Below, piece by piece: positions 11,068 through 22,494 of a stretch of 64,000 nt of DNA. The stretch is from Rosa chinensis. Taxonomy: Eukaryota; Streptophyta; Magnoliopsida; Rosales; Rosaceae. How positions within the stretch are numbered: position 1 is the first letter of the stretch; each line of letters opens with the position of its first letter. The notes beneath the pieces are model-generated. The model did no database searches and had not been told where the DNA came from. It saw nothing but the letters and a program-made list of their open reading frames with translations. The DNA lies in the NCBI RefSeq assembly GCF_002994745.2, contig NW_020126827.1, forward strand, positions 62,001 through 126,000, in the 5' to 3' direction. Both the position numbers and the translations under genes were made by a program.

Positions 11068-11082
11068 AAGTGTGGGGGAATT
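11068..11082 (+). promoter_or_regulatory. Polypurine tract (A1)
   Basis: AAGTGTGGGGGAATT lies immediately before the 3' LTR start TGATAGGAGC. It is the expected primer site for plus-strand synthesis. Confidence 0.88.
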
Positions 11083-12773
11083 TGATAGGAGCATTTTAAT
11101 GCGACGTTTTAACTGCATTTCCCTACACTTTTCTGCGCCATTTCCTTGAAAAATCCCTGTTTGGGAAAGTTTCCATTCTTTGATTGGGAAAGTTCCTTAT
11201 TGTAGAAAGTTTCCATTTTTGTCTTCATTTCTCATTTCTCATTTCTCATTTTTCATTTCTCATTTCTGGAAAGTTTCTATTTTTCATTTTTAGTAAGTTT
11301 CTATTTTCATTTTTAGAAAGTTTCTATTTTAAGTATAGTTTCTATTTTCAGGACCTCCGAGCTAGAAAGTGGAAATGAACGCACGAATGGAAAGAGGAGC
11401 TTGCGAACATCAAGACGAACGAACATGAGAGAAAATGGCCCACACATTTGAGCAGAAATGAAGAAATAAGCTTTCCTAGTCCAACCAGGAAATCCTACGA
11501 AATGGAGGAAGGCTTCCCTAGCAAGTTTCCAACGCAACCATGAAAAAGAAATGGAAAAATAATGTGTTTTGCGTTGGAAAATGAGAAGGCTTGAAGATGA
11601 AGCAACGAGGCCCAAGAACTCTTTGGATTTTCGGCAAATTGGATAATGGCCCATCAAAGCCCATGACACTAGGGTTTGTGACGCAAACCCTAGCCCTAAA
11701 GATATGTTTGCCGTGAAATTGCATGAGAGAAACAAGGAAGAGGCGTCCAAAAATCAGAAAATAAAGAAGATTTTCTATGGAGATTTTCTAGGGCTATTTT
11801 TATGGAAATAAATCAAAAGATAAACCCTAGAAGACTCCTAGCCGTCCAAGCCAAGAGGAAAAGAAGGAATGAGCCGTGCAAAGTAAAGATAAACCCTAGA
11901 GAATTCGGCAAAGATATTATCTAGAGAGTTTTAAGGAAAGAAAATATGTGTGGAGACCAAGAAAAGCTCAAAAGAAGTCTAGATACATTCCTATATTCCC
12001 TAAAGAGTTTTGGCCGAAATAAAGAGAAAAATCAGAATATTATTAAGGGAATTTCGGCAAGAATTATTTAGGGAATTAAATGGAATTTTGTGATTGGTTG
12101 CACCACCTCATAGGGCTTATGTGGCAAGCTATCATTGGAGGAAACTATGTGGCATTTTCAGATTAATTCCATGGGAAATAAAGAAGAAATTCACGGCATG
12201 GAGACCTAGGAGGACGTCCCCTATATAATCTCCCCTCTTCTCAACGTTTTGGAGTTCGAAGTTCCATTCTTTACGTTTACACTTTGAGAAAATAATTCAG
12301 AAAACTCTTTAGACTAGCCGTGCTCCTCTCCATCCTCTAGGGCAACCACGAAGTGCAAGCAAGGCCAAGGAAGAAGAAGACAAGCCGTGCACACCATCCA
12401 CCCTCCACCTTGAAGATTGCTTTCGAAATTCAAGAGACCACATCATCACTTCATTCATCTCATCTTCATCACGGTGTAATCCGATTCTCCTTGTACCTTT
12501 GCTTTGTATTTTCGTTGGTTTTGCCTTAGTTGACACATATGTATGAACAAGTATTGTTTTCTGAAATTTTATGATGAATTGTTAATTTTCAGATTCATAT
12601 ATTGCGAATTATGGTTGCTTTTGTGTGAGTGTTTGATCAAATTTGCATGATAGAAATCTTTTGTATGATTATCTTGAATGGTTCGAAACATTTAGGGTTC
12701 TTATGTGATTGTTGCTACGAATTTGAGAACATGAATCAACTTTTTGGTTTTGTGTTCTTGAATCGATAAGTAG
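11083..12773 (+). repeat. A1 3' LTR, left part
   Basis: Starts TGATAGGAGCATTTTAATGC directly after the PPT and matches the 5' LTR from 11682 on. It is broken after AGTAG at 12773 by the family B insertion and continues at 39272. Total LTR length without the insertion is about 2.3 kb. Confidence 0.95.
12769..12773 (+). repeat. Target-site duplication AGTAG, left copy
   Basis: AGTAG precedes the TG end of the inserted LTR at 12774 and recurs at 39267-39271 right after its other end (TCCTATCA). The uninterrupted A1 5' LTR has a single AGTAG at this place. This fixes the block 12774-39266 as descended from one integration. Confidence 0.9.
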
Positions 12774-13921
12774 TGGTGCGGCTGAAATAGCCTCACAATT
12801 TAACCCTGCAAAATGTAGTTGTCAGTATAGGATAAGCAGGGATCGTTCAGTCCGGGGATTGTAGGGTACACCTACACAAAAAGGTCAATTAACAAATAAA
12901 AGAATAAAATGGGGGTTTTGGAATTTGGTTTCTAATCTACTAAAAATAAAAACAAAGCAAATAAAACTATATACAATGATCGACTTCCCTAACCTAGACC
13001 AATACCACTCGGAAATTACTAAGTGTAAAAACAGAAAATTCATTTCAACATGCTACAAAAATGTGCCCACCTTAAATGCCTAGATAAGAGCCAAAATGAA
13101 AAGCCTCAGCGGATCAATCCATTTATCTGATTCGTTCTAATGTAGGTTTGGATCGGAAAAGTCCTTACCAAGCCTAATACTACTAAATTTCGAAAACACT
13201 CGGCATAATTCTCTTAACTAGTAGTATTATCTAACCCTCGAATCAACTCACACGTGCAAATTAACCATTACACATAGAATTTAACACGTAATTTCCAGAA
13301 TCATTTAATCATTAAAGCATGATTTTTACCACTTTTTAGAACTAATTGCTACTTGTTTAACTCAGCGTCTTAACAAATAACAATTACTCTTGGCAAATTA
13401 AGCAAACACACAAAAACTCTTACCGTTATTCTAGCATGCAAACTTATGAACCTAACTCTGAAAATTACCAAAACACATAAAAGGGCACAAGATTGTAACA
13501 TGCATCATAAAAGAATTCTCAAAATTAACTCAATAATAAACTGAAAATCTCAAAAATATTAATAAAAATATTCTGAAAATTTCATGTCTCCAATTACACA
13601 ACTCACAAATTGAAACACACAAAACCGAAACAAAAATTATAAGTAGAGTCATAGTTACACTTTGAAGCTTTCCTCAGCGGCTTAGCAACACGGTGATGAA
13701 CTCGTCTCTGCGATGGTGGTGGAGCGTCCTTGACTCAGCGCCTTAGAGCTTTGTAGATTGATGGATGGATGGTGTCACGGTCTTGTAGGTGATGGAAGTT
13801 TAAGGAGTGAATTGGGCAGTCTTGGAATGGTTTTTGGCCAGGAAGTGATAGGCAATGAATTATCTTGGCTGGGAAGTGATCTTGGCTGGGAAGTGATGCC
13901 AATTCAGTTCTGGACGTTGCC

Positions 13922-13929
13922 TATTTATA
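13922..13929 (-). promoter_or_regulatory. TATA box of family B LTR
   Basis: Minus strand reads CCCCTATAAATAGG, a strong TATA box. It lies just downstream (in LTR orientation) of the GAAACGTC tandem array. The same box is present at about 23866 and 37643 on the plus strand. Confidence 0.72.
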
Positions 13930-14014
13930 GGGGAGCATTGGTTGGCTTTCCCAACTGAAACGTCTTCTTTATGGCCTTAACTCCTCTCATAATGGGGCAA
14001 TTCCTTTAATTTCC

Positions 14015-14198
14015 AAGCTGAAACGTCTTTCTCTTATTTATTTTTCCAGCTGAAACATCTTTTTCTTTTATTCCTCAACTGAAAACATCTTTTCTCCTTT
14101 ATTCCCCAACTGAAAACGTCTTTCTCTTATTTATTTTCCAGCTGAAACGTCTTTCTCTTTTATTCCTCAACTGAAAACATCTTTTCTCCTTTATTTCC
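14015..14198 (-). repeat. Tandem array in U3 of family B LTR
   Basis: Six degenerate units of 29-33 bp, each built on CTGAAAACRTCTTT followed by a T-rich stretch; a seventh related unit lies at 13952. Half of the units hold an ACGT core. Placed about 100-280 bp upstream of the TATA box, it looks like an enhancer array. Repeated in the solo LTR (about 36925-37108) and in 38231-39266. Confidence 0.65.
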
Positions 14199-14548
14199 CT
14201 TCTTCATTGCTTGGTCAAATATCTTAATGCTTTATTTTATGACTCCATCATTGCTGTTTCCAAGAGTTCAACCAGGCAACGTTTCCTACAACAAGCAAGA
14301 GAATATCAGAATTTTCTAGAGAAAATAAAGGGAAATTAAAATGTAAAGACCGCAAAAATAGTTGACAGTTAGGAATCCTGATCCAGCTAGGATTTTTCAT
14401 GAATTTTACTTTTTCCGCCTATTTCACTCCAAACACTCAACAAGACTTTCAAAATGACTTAATGACTCAAAACACTAAACTAAGGGAGAAATAAGGCTAA
14501 AATGAGGCACATAATTAATAATATTGTCACACTTTTTTGCTCCTATCA

Positions 14549-14562
14549 ACTACCCCACACTT
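14549..14562 (-). promoter_or_regulatory. Polypurine tract (B1)
   Basis: Minus strand reads AAGTGTGGGGTAGT immediately before the LTR start TGATAGGAGC. Confidence 0.85.
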
Positions 14563-16343
14563 AGCTTTTGCTAGTCCCTTAGCAAAACAAAAATACAAAA
14601 CAAAACAACGACTCAACAAAAAAAACAAGTAAATGACTCTACTTCCCCTAACTGTTGTCTCAGAGACTCCAAACTCATGGCTTTCACGTTAAACACTTAA
14701 TCAAAATTGCATTGATAATTCCATGGTTAATAAACCTGTGACATTCATATGACTAAGCAAGATATGGAGAACTTAAGTTATACAGTGAATGATAGCATGT
14801 TTCGAACAAGTCCAATCCAAACTCACAAGGCATACTCTCGATTTTTCTCTCAGAAATGGCTATGCTTAAAAGCTTCACTCTCAAGTATATGCAAGAGAAT
14901 AAATTGTAAGGCAACAAACAGCTTGCATATTTCATCAATAAACGCATTTTGTGAAGAATTTTTAAAGACCTCATGAAATGACTAAGTGCACAAATGGACC
15001 TAAACCATAAGCTCGACTGCGTACCTAACTCCACTAACCAAAGACTGCCCATCTCAAGGATCAAGTCAGCACTTAAAACAGGTTGTAATGGGGCTAAGCT
15101 AGGGTTTTCGAAATGAATATTAAGGATACAAAAATCCTAAGGACCTAGCAGAGCATATAAGGACCACCTTATGTCATCATTTTTGTTGACCAAATATCAT
15201 TGTTTTGGGCCAAACCTTCACTCTAACCAACATGGGAATGGACAAAGGCCTAATTTTCAACTTTGAGCCTTCTACAAATTTGAAAGTCCAAAACCACACT
15301 TCAACAATTTCCCAAGAGTTTTCTTTTCAATTTTTCTTCTATTTTGCCGCTTTTCTTTCTTTCTTTTTCATTTTCATTTTCTTTCATTTTTTTTTTACGG
15401 CAAATTTTTTTTTCTCTTCTTTTTTTCTTGGATTTTCCCCATCCCACACTTGTCTTTCATCGTCACCCCTACATACTATGTCATGCTCTACTAAGTCCCT
15501 AAGACAAGGGTAGAGATATCCTATACTAAGCACATGGTAGGGTAGTGAGGGTGATGAAACAAAGGTTTTCAACGTAGGCTCAAAGGGGTTCATTCTAAGG
15601 AGTCCCACGACGGGCACAGTTGGGGACACATGCTTGTTTGGCTATGGTGGTTACCCTAATGCCTTCTATCCTATCCAGGATCAGTGCATATTATGGCATA
15701 CAAGTTTTGACAGTCACAACAGCCGAGTTCTAGTACTCTCTAGTCCATTAAAATCTATGGCACATGATCATTGGATTTTCAAAGAATGATGAGGTTTTGC
15801 AAATACAGCCATGAAATTTTGAATTTATCAATAAGCACTCGAAAAGAAAGTATTTTAGCTCAACAGCTCACTTAGGGTAAAATGAATCAGACTTAATCCT
15901 AGCATGCTTAATGAACCAAGTTACAATCCTATCTTAAATCTTCATACAAGCATTACAATGTCGATTAACCACAGAATTCAATTAAGTCCTATTTCGATTG
16001 TGAAAACCTTCAGCCATGAATTCAGAGACATGTTCATCCTAGACGTTAGGGGCATCCTAAGACTCAAACACACAAAAAGACTCTAAAACCAATTTTTTTT
16101 TTTTCTAAACTAAAATAAACTACACTAAAATAAAGGTGTAAACCCACCCCACACTTAGAATCTACATGGTTCTCAATGTAGGCAAAAAATATGGTATATA
16201 GACCCTAAATATGGGGGGCTACGAAAATAAGGGAAATGTAAAATAAACAAACAAACAAAGACACAAGTACAATTCAACCTAAGCAAGTGAAGGGATAGAA
16301 ATGTCAAACTCTCGTTGATGGCTCCTCCACAGCTTCGGTTGAA
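14563..16343 (-). other. B1 3' non-coding region
   Basis: About 1.8 kb without a credible ORF and collinear with 26127-27818 of B3. It holds the conserved 20-nt block (15599-15618, minus strand) and PPT-like motifs near 15437 and 16150. Low-complexity T-rich runs at 15340-15430 produce spurious ORFs. Confidence 0.82.
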
Positions 16344-16359
16344 ATGGGTTGCCTCCCAT
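16344..16359 (-). promoter_or_regulatory. Conserved post-stop hairpin (B1)
   Basis: Minus strand reads ATGGG-AGGCAA-CCCAT, a 5-bp stem with the same loop as in family A and a swapped end pair. It is 57 nt after the stop here, because the end of the B1 ORF differs by a few bases from B2. Confidence 0.6.
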
Positions 16360-16416
16360 GTAGCGCTTAATATTTATAGTCCTTCAGCCTGGACTCTTCT
16401 CCTTGTTCACACGTTC

Positions 16417-19400
16417 TCATTCCTCGAGTGCCTCCTGGAGGGGTATCTCTTCCAATGTGTGCCCCACCAAGGACTCATAGTAGGGCTTGAGACGATGCCC
16501 ATTTACCTTGAACTCCTTCCCCGTCTTCTCACTCTTGATCTCTACAGCACCATGAGCAAACACATTTGTAACTATAAATGGGCCAACCCAACGAGAATGA
16601 AGTTTACCTGGGAATAGCTTAAGTCTGGAATGGAATAACAGAACTTTCTGGCCCACTTGGAAGCTTTTTCCGCGAATCATTTTGTCATGGTAGGCCTTTG
16701 TCTTCTCCTTGTAGATCCATGAAGCATCGTAGGCCTCATTCCTTATCTCCTCAAGCTCATTTAGCTGTAGCTTCCTATGTAGGCCCGCTTCATCATAATC
16801 CATGTTGAACTTCTGGACAGCCCACCAAGCCTTGTGCTCTAGCTCCACTGGAAGGTGGCATGCCTTTCCGTAGGCCAACCTAAAGGGAGACATCCCAATA
16901 GGCGTCTTGTAGGCCGTTCTGTAGGCCCACAACGCATCATCCAATCTCTGGCTCCAATCCTTCCTTGTCAGGCCCACTGCCTTCTCGAGTATCCTCTTGA
17001 TCTCCCTGTTGGATACCTCTGCTTGGCCACTGGTCTGAGGGTGGTAGGGCGTGGACACCTTATGGGTTACCCCATACTTCTTCAGCAAAGCCTCGATTGT
17101 ACGGTTGCAAAAGTGAGAACCTCCATCACTGATTAGCACACGTGGCACTCCAAACCTGGAAAATATGTTAGTTTTCAAGAAACCTGCAACCACTTTTGAA
17201 TCGTTAGTCCTGGTGGCTTTTGCTTCCACCCACTTTGATACATAGTCCACAGCCAATAGTATATATAAACAACCATTAGACGAGGGAAATGGGCCCATAA
17301 AGTCAATGCCCCAAACATCAAAAATTTCTACATTTATTATTGGGCTCATGGGCATTTGATCTTTTGGGCCAAGATTACCAGTCCGTTGGCACCTATCACA
17401 AGAAATACAAAACAAGTTTGCATCCTTGAAGATAGTGGGCCAATAAAATCCACAATCTAAGACCTTCAAGGCTGTTCTACGAGGCCCAAAGTGGCCTCCA
17501 CAAGCCTCACTATGGCAAAATGACAGAATTGACCTATGCTCAGACTCTGGGACACATCTCCTAATGACTTGGTCACTACAATGTTTCCATAAATAGGGCT
17601 CATCCCAAATAAAGTGCCTAGCCATTTTCTTCAATTTATCCTTACTAGCTTTGGAAAGTGTGTCAGGAAATGTCCTAGTGACTAAATAGTTAACTATATC
17701 CGCATACCAGGGCACACTAACCTCTATCCCAAAGAGCTGCTCATCTGGGAAAGTTTCATGTAGGGGCTGGACGTCCTCCTCATGTATTATCCTGCTCAAA
17801 TGGTCCGCCACCACATTCTCGCTGCCCTTCTTGTCCTTGATCTCTAGGTCAAATTCCTGAAGCAACAGGATCCATCGAATCAATCTGGGCTTGGCCTCCT
17901 TCTTGATCATCAGATATCTCAAGGCTGGTGCATTGCATAAGCCGAAGGGCATGCGCCTATAAGCAAAGGTCCCAAAGGGGCATGTGAAGGTCGTCTTCTC
18001 CTGATCCTCGTGGGCTATGCAGATCTGGTTGTACCCACTATATCCGTCCAAGAAGCAATAGTAGGAATGGCCCGCTAAGCGCTCCAACATCTGGTCAATA
18101 AAAGGCAAGGGCATATGATCCTTCCTCGTTGTGGCATTCAGCTTCCGGTAGTCGATACATACCCTATGACCAGTGACTAATCTCTGGGGCACTAGCTCAT
18201 TATCCTCGTTCTTCACCACTGTTACCCCAGACTTCTTGGGCACCACTTGCACTGGAGAGACCCACTTACTATCAGAAATGGGGTAGATCACCCCACAATC
18301 TAGCAACTTGATCACCTCGTCTTGGACCACCTTCATCATGGGCGGATGTAGACGTCTTTGGGCTTCTCTTGTGGGCTTGGCGCCATCTTCTAACAGGATC
18401 CGGTGGACACACGTGGTTGGGCTGATCCCCTTGATATCTGCTAGAGTCCAACCAATGGCAGTCTTGTGCTTCTTCAACACGTCCACCAACTTTCTTTCTT
18501 GCTCTACCTCCAGCGTTGATGATATGATCACTGGGAGGGTCTCCTTTTCTCCTAGGTACGTGTACTTCAAATGCTCAGGGAGTGCCTTCAATTCCAACTT
18601 GGGTGCCTGAACAATAGAGGGTTGCATTTTATTAGTAGAAACCGGAATTGACAAATAGGAAATTGACCTCTTTATAGGCTGAGCCTCCAGTGAGGCCATA
18701 GTCTTGATCACTCTAGGCTCCTCAACGTCCCACTCAACCTTGGGGATAGGTTCCCCATTTGCATCATATCCGACCCCGTCCTCTAGGATCAGAGCCAATT
18801 CATCCTCAACCATTGCTTCAGAGAAAACCTGCGCGAGTGAATCAACTACATCAATAGCAAAGCAAGGTTTCAAATCAGAAACAGGGTACCTCATGGCTTC
18901 AAGAATGTTGAAGCGTATAACATCACCATCAAACTCCATGGTGAGAGTCCCTTTGTACACGTCGATTTTAGTTCTTGCAGTCCTCATAAAGGGACGCCCT
19001 AAAAGTAATGGAGTGGTATTTAGGGGTGATTCCTCCATGTCCAATACGTAGAAATCCGCAGGGAATATCAGATGGTTTACCTGCACAAGAACATCCTCAA
19101 CATACCCTTGAGGGTATTTGTTAGACCTATCAGCAAGTTGAATAACAACATTATCCCTCTTAAGAGGGCCTAGACCTAGGGACACATACAAATTATAAGG
19201 CATAACATTTATGGATGCCCCTAAGTCTAACATCACATTTTCAAACCTGGTGTCACCAATGATACAGGGAACAGAAAAACTCCCTGGGTCCTTCAACTTT
19301 GGGGGTAGCTTCCTCTGGATAACGGCTGATACTGTCTCGCTCATTTTCACCACCTCCTTCTCTCTTGTCTGCCTCCTTGTGGTGCATAGCTCCTTCAAGA

Positions 19401-21360
19401 ACTTGGCGTATTTAGGCACCTGTTTGATGCACTCGATCAAGGGCATGTTCACTTGAACCTTCTTGAAGATTTCCAAGATCTCTTGATCAGATTTATCTTT
19501 CTTCGTCTTGGCAAACCTGCTTGGGAAAGGTATAGAAACAACTGGGTTAGTCTTAACTAAACCACTAGAGTTAGGAATTGTACCTTTGGGTGCCTCAGCT
19601 TGGGGAAAGTCAACTTCCACCCTTGATGTAGCTGGGTCCTTCTCAACATCCTTCTTAGACACCTCCACAACGTCTTCTTCTTCATTATGGGCCGCTTGGG
19701 CCTTCTTGTGGGCTCTGGGAGGGTCAACTAGTACGCGCCCACTCCTAGTGATGATGGCTTGGGCGTGCTCATTCCTTGGGTTAGGCACTGTGTTGCTTGG
19801 AAGTTTCCCTGTTTCAGCAATCCGGCCCATGAAATCCACCACTTGGCCCATTTGATTCTTGAGCTCTGCAATATACTTTGAATGGGTCGCCTGTCCTACA
19901 ACCAAAGCTTGAGTAGCCGTGTTAAGTTGTTGTTGCCCCGCAGCAAGGGACTTCAACAGTTCATCATAATTAGGGGCACTCAAAGTATTAGAACTAGGAG
20001 GTGGAGGGACAAAATTGGGAATACCAAAAGTTTGAGGTACCTGAGGCCTCAAAAACAAACCTGGTGGGCGCTGAGAATTCTGACCTGGGCCTTGAGGTGG
20101 TCTCAAGGTGTTATCATTGTTGGCCCAACGAAAGTTGGGGTGGTCTCTGAGCCCAGGATTGTAAGTATTGGAGTAAGGGTTGTACCTCGGGCCTCCTTGA
20201 CCTCCTTGATACCCTAGGGCATTAACAGATTCCCATCCTTCTGGAGAGGCAAGCTGGGGACATTTATCTGTGGGGTGCCCTTGAGTCGAGCACATCCCAC
20301 ACACTTGAGTCATTGCTCCTCCTCCATTAACGTTTAAGACTTGAGACAGCAGAGTAGACATCTTGTTGACCTTGTCTTCAAGAGCAGAGTTAGTGGACAC
20401 CTCATGTACCCTCCGTTGAGAGGAAAGCACCCCCTCATATTGTTGATAGTTTAGTGCACGATTAGTAAGTAGCACCTTGGCATCAGCAGGTGTCTTATCC
20501 ATAAAAGATCCTCCAGCAGCAGCATCTAACAGACCACGCTCATTAGCGGTGATTCCTTCATAAAAATAGGTTAGGAGGGACCCCTCACTCATTCCATGGT
20601 TAGGGCATGATGCTACAAGGCTCTTAAATCTATCCCAATAATTGCAGAAATTCTCCTCATGTCCTTGCGTGATTCCACTAATCTGCTTCCTCAAAACAGT
20701 GACCTTTGAGGCAGGAAAGTACTTCGTAAGGAACTCGCCCTTCATCCTATCCCAAGTGTTGATAGTCCCAGCAGGCAGCTCAAATAGCCAAGTCTTGGCC
20801 TTGTCCTCCAAAGTAAAGGGAAATGCCTTCATCTTCAAGATATTGATATCAGCTCCTTTAGGGCACATACTCCCACAGACAAACTCGAACTCCTTGAGAT
20901 GCTTGTTGGTGTCTTCACTACTCATCCCATGAAACTTGGGTAGGTGATGCAGAAACCCACTCTTTAACTCAAAATCATCATTAAGCCCCTCTCCTGGTTC
21001 TGGATAGGCAATGCATAAGGGCGCAGCACCCCCACCTGTAGGATTGGATAGTTGCCTAATAGTCTCAGCCATTGGTGCCTGTACTTGCTCAACACGGGCG
21101 TGCTCTTCCGCTTCTTCCTCTTCTGTGTCTGCAACGTCCTCTTCTTCCTCTTCCAAGACTTGTTCTTCTCCTTCTTCAGAATGGTCAGGTTTGTTGACCT
21201 CCTCGGTTGATCTAGTTGAGGAGTTATAACCTGAATAGCTAGAGTCCTGAGAATCCCTCCTTTCTAGAGGAGGGCGGTCTGAAAAAGTGAGTTCTGCCCT
21301 TTGCTTAGCACGTTCCAATTTTTCGAACAGCTCCTTAGTCTTATCTGAGATAGTGGACAT
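16417..21360 (-). CDS. gag-pol: gag-pol polyprotein with internal RT/RNase H deletion (B1)
   Basis: 1647-residue open frame. Compared with the intact family B protein at 29814-35471 it lacks 239 residues, from just after the CNAP motif of reverse transcriptase to the ALRYLM segment of RNase H. The loss removes the FMDD catalytic motif and three of the four RNase H acidic residues. Gag, the CCHC knuckle (C-x2-C-x4-H-x4-C near residue 354), the DLGA protease and integrase (first catalytic D at 1353) remain open. At DNA level 717 bp were lost between two CAG triplets; the junction is at 17935-17937. The acidic stretch in gag is two residues longer than in B2. The protein cannot reverse transcribe but could still supply Gag, protease and integrase. 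Confidence 0.93.
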   Translation of the reverse strand: MSTISDKTKELFEKLERAKQRAELTFSDRPPLERRDSQDSSYSGYNSSTRSTEEVNKPDHSEEGEEQVLEEEEEDVADTEEEEAEEHARVEQVQAPMAETIRQLSNPTGGGAAPLCIAYPEPGEGLNDDFELKSGFLHHLPKFHGMSSEDTNKHLKEFEFVCGSMCPKGADINILKMKAFPFTLEDKAKTWLFELPAGTINTWDRMKGEFLTKYFPASKVTVLRKQISGITQGHEENFCNYWDRFKSLVASCPNHGMSEGSLLTYFYEGITANERGLLDAAAGGSFMDKTPADAKVLLTNRALNYQQYEGVLSSQRRVHEVSTNSALEDKVNKMSTLLSQVLNVNGGGAMTQVCGMCSTQGHPTDKCPQLASPEGWESVNALGYQGGQGGPRYNPYSNTYNPGLRDHPNFRWANNDNTLRPPQGPGQNSQRPPGLFLRPQVPQTFGIPNFVPPPPSSNTLSAPNYDELLKSLAAGQQQLNTATQALVVGQATHSKYIAELKNQMGQVVDFMGRIAETGKLPSNTVPNPRNEHAQAIITRSGRVLVDPPRAHKKAQAAHNEEEDVVEVSKKDVEKDPATSRVEVDFPQAEAPKGTIPNSSGLVKTNPVVSIPFPSRFAKTKKDKSDQEILEIFKKVQVNMPLIECIKQVPKYAKFLKELCTTRRQTREKEVVKMSETVSAVIQRKLPPKLKDPGSFSVPCIIGDTRFENVMLDLGASINVMPYNLYVSLGLGPLKRDNVVIQLADRSNKYPQGYVEDVLVQVNHLIFPADFYVLDMEESPLNTTPLLLGRPFMRTARTKIDVYKGTLTMEFDGDVIRFNILEAMRYPVSDLKPCFAIDVVDSLAQVFSEAMVEDELALILEDGVGYDANGEPIPKVEWDVEEPRVIKTMASLEAQPIKRSISYLSIPVSTNKMQPSIVQAPKLELKALPEHLKYTYLGEKETLPVIISSTLEVEQERKLVDVLKKHKTAIGWTLADIKGISPTTCVHRILLEDGAKPTREAQRRLHPPMMKVVQDEVIKLLDCGVIYPISDSKWVSPVQVVPKKSGVTVVKNEDNELVPQRLVTGHRVCIDYRKLNATTRKDHMPLPFIDQMLERLAGHSYYCFLDGYSGYNQICIAHEDQEKTTFTCPFGTFAYRRMPFGLCNAPALRYLMIKKEAKPRLIRWILLLQEFDLEIKDKKGSENVVADHLSRIIHEEDVQPLHETFPDEQLFGIEVSVPWYADIVNYLVTRTFPDTLSKASKDKLKKMARHFIWDEPYLWKHCSDQVIRRCVPESEHRSILSFCHSEACGGHFGPRRTALKVLDCGFYWPTIFKDANLFCISCDRCQRTGNLGPKDQMPMSPIINVEIFDVWGIDFMGPFPSSNGCLYILLAVDYVSKWVEAKATRTNDSKVVAGFLKTNIFSRFGVPRVLISDGGSHFCNRTIEALLKKYGVTHKVSTPYHPQTSGQAEVSNREIKRILEKAVGLTRKDWSQRLDDALWAYRTAYKTPIGMSPFRLAYGKACHLPVELEHKAWWAVQKFNMDYDEAGLHRKLQLNELEEIRNEAYDASWIYKEKTKAYHDKMIRGKSFQVGQKVLLFHSRLKLFPGKLHSRWVGPFIVTNVFAHGAVEIKSEKTGKEFKVNGHRLKPYYESLVGHTLEEIPLQEALEE
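17935..17937 (-). other. Deletion junction inside B1 pol
   Basis: Minus strand CAG joins the RT segment to the RNase H segment. In B2 the matching CAG triplets are at 33241-33243 and 33958-33960, 717 bp apart, so 239 codons were removed with 3 bp of microhomology and the frame kept. Confidence 0.9.
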
Positions 21361-22471
21361 TCATGGACCTTTAAGACCAAATCAAGTGTTAGTAACATAT
21401 ACAAGGTTCGAAATACAAACATTATGTCTTTCCTTAACTTTCTAAGTTACTTTTACATTTACATACTTAGGTACTGGAACAGAGGACCTCGTTTGTGCAA
21501 TGGGACTATAGAACAGCTACCCTCGACAAAGTCATGTTTAATCCAATATACCTTAAGCAGGTCACACATCAATTTTTTTTATTTTTTTTATTTTTTTTTT
21601 TATAAACATAGTTAATATCTCAATTGATTCCAAGTTGTAAGTCGAGCCCAACAGAAACCACTACTATTGGTGAGATACGATATAGGGATAGTCGCCTAGA
21701 CATAAGTCTCTTTCCTTTGTTTCAGAAGGCCGGATGGCCAGATTACGAGTTAAGTGAGAGGGAGGACTCATTTTGGTGATACTACGGAGGCTACTCCCTC
21801 ATTGAGGTTTAGGCCCCTATCGGCTACTCCCACATAGTGGTTTAGGCTCATTCTATAGTATCTCTGAGATCCAATTGAACCCATCACCCAGGGTCTCAAC
21901 CTAAGACACCATCCGTATGCGCCCCTTACTCAGCTGGGAAATTAACTAATGTGTTAGACCGTTCTCCAAGTGCTAATAAAGGCCGCCCTCAACCTCAAGA
22001 GACCTGAGTAAGGTACTAATGAAGGGTTTAGGCCTATATTAACAAAAGGGCCCTTGTCTACTCATACGATTTTACACACTTACAACAATTAAGTATTTAG
22101 CTAAATTCATAACCTAAGTATATTAATCTAAGTGAAACACATACAATTTACAACATGCTAAAAAAAACTCATTCTACAATTTTACAATATACAATTTACA
22201 ACATGCTGAAAAAAAAAAATCTAAGTGAAACACATACAATTTACAATATGCTTCAAAAAAAAAAAAAACATCTACAAATTGTACAACAATTATAAAAGAC
22301 TCATTTAAAACAATTTAAAACTCGTAACACTCATAAAACTTAAACTAAATCACAATTAAAGCTTGGCCTAACAAAAATTTGTCACCATTCCACAAGTGTA
22401 GTACAAAAAATTAGCAGGCATTCTATTTACAACAAAATCTATGACACTTTAAGTGCAAGAGATTTTAACAA
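21361..22471 (-). other. B1 untranslated leader
   Basis: Minus-strand leader of 1.1 kb without a long ORF, collinear with 28711-29813 and 25051-26039. It carries one copy of the leader module (21610-22080) with GAGGGCGGCC and GTGGGAGTAGCC, and A/T-rich stretches near 21570-21600 and 22140-22270. Confidence 0.85.
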
Positions 22472-22489
22472 TCCCCGGCAACGGCGCCA
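22472..22489 (-). promoter_or_regulatory. Primer-binding site, tRNA-Asp (B1)
   Basis: Minus strand TGGCGCCGTTGCCGGGGA, an exact 18-nt match to the tRNA-Asp 3' end complement, 5 nt inside the LTR end. Confidence 0.92.
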
Positions 22490-22494
22490 AAAAT

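Larger units (their letters stand above)
1..12773 (+). mobile_element. Athila-type LTR retrotransposon A1 (autonomous; 3' LTR interrupted)
   Basis: Ty3/gypsy element read left to right: partial 5' LTR (1-1698), tRNA-Asp PBS, 1.7 kb leader, intact gag-pol (3439-9099), 2 kb 3' non-coding region, PPT, then a 3' LTR that starts at 11083, is broken at 12773 and resumes at 39272-39877. Window base 1 corresponds to base 11682 of the 3' LTR, so about 600 bp of the 5' LTR lie upstream of the window. The two LTR copies are almost identical where both are visible; I noticed one 1-bp indel. The element is therefore young, and the insertion inside its 3' LTR is younger still. No env-like ORF is present. 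Confidence 0.95.
12774..14548 (-). repeat. B1 3' LTR (complete, 1775 bp)
   Basis: Bounded TG...CA. Read on the minus strand it begins TGATAGGAGC and ends GCCGCACCA. It carries a TATA box, an upstream tandem array and the U5 block ACAATCCCCGG. The 66-codon ORF at 13758-13958, repeated in other copies, is antisense LTR sequence and not a gene. Confidence 0.95.

Noticed and set aside
13758..13958. 66-codon ORF repeated at 23477 and 38476
   Set aside because: Antisense LTR sequence across the TATA region; conserved only because the copies are young.
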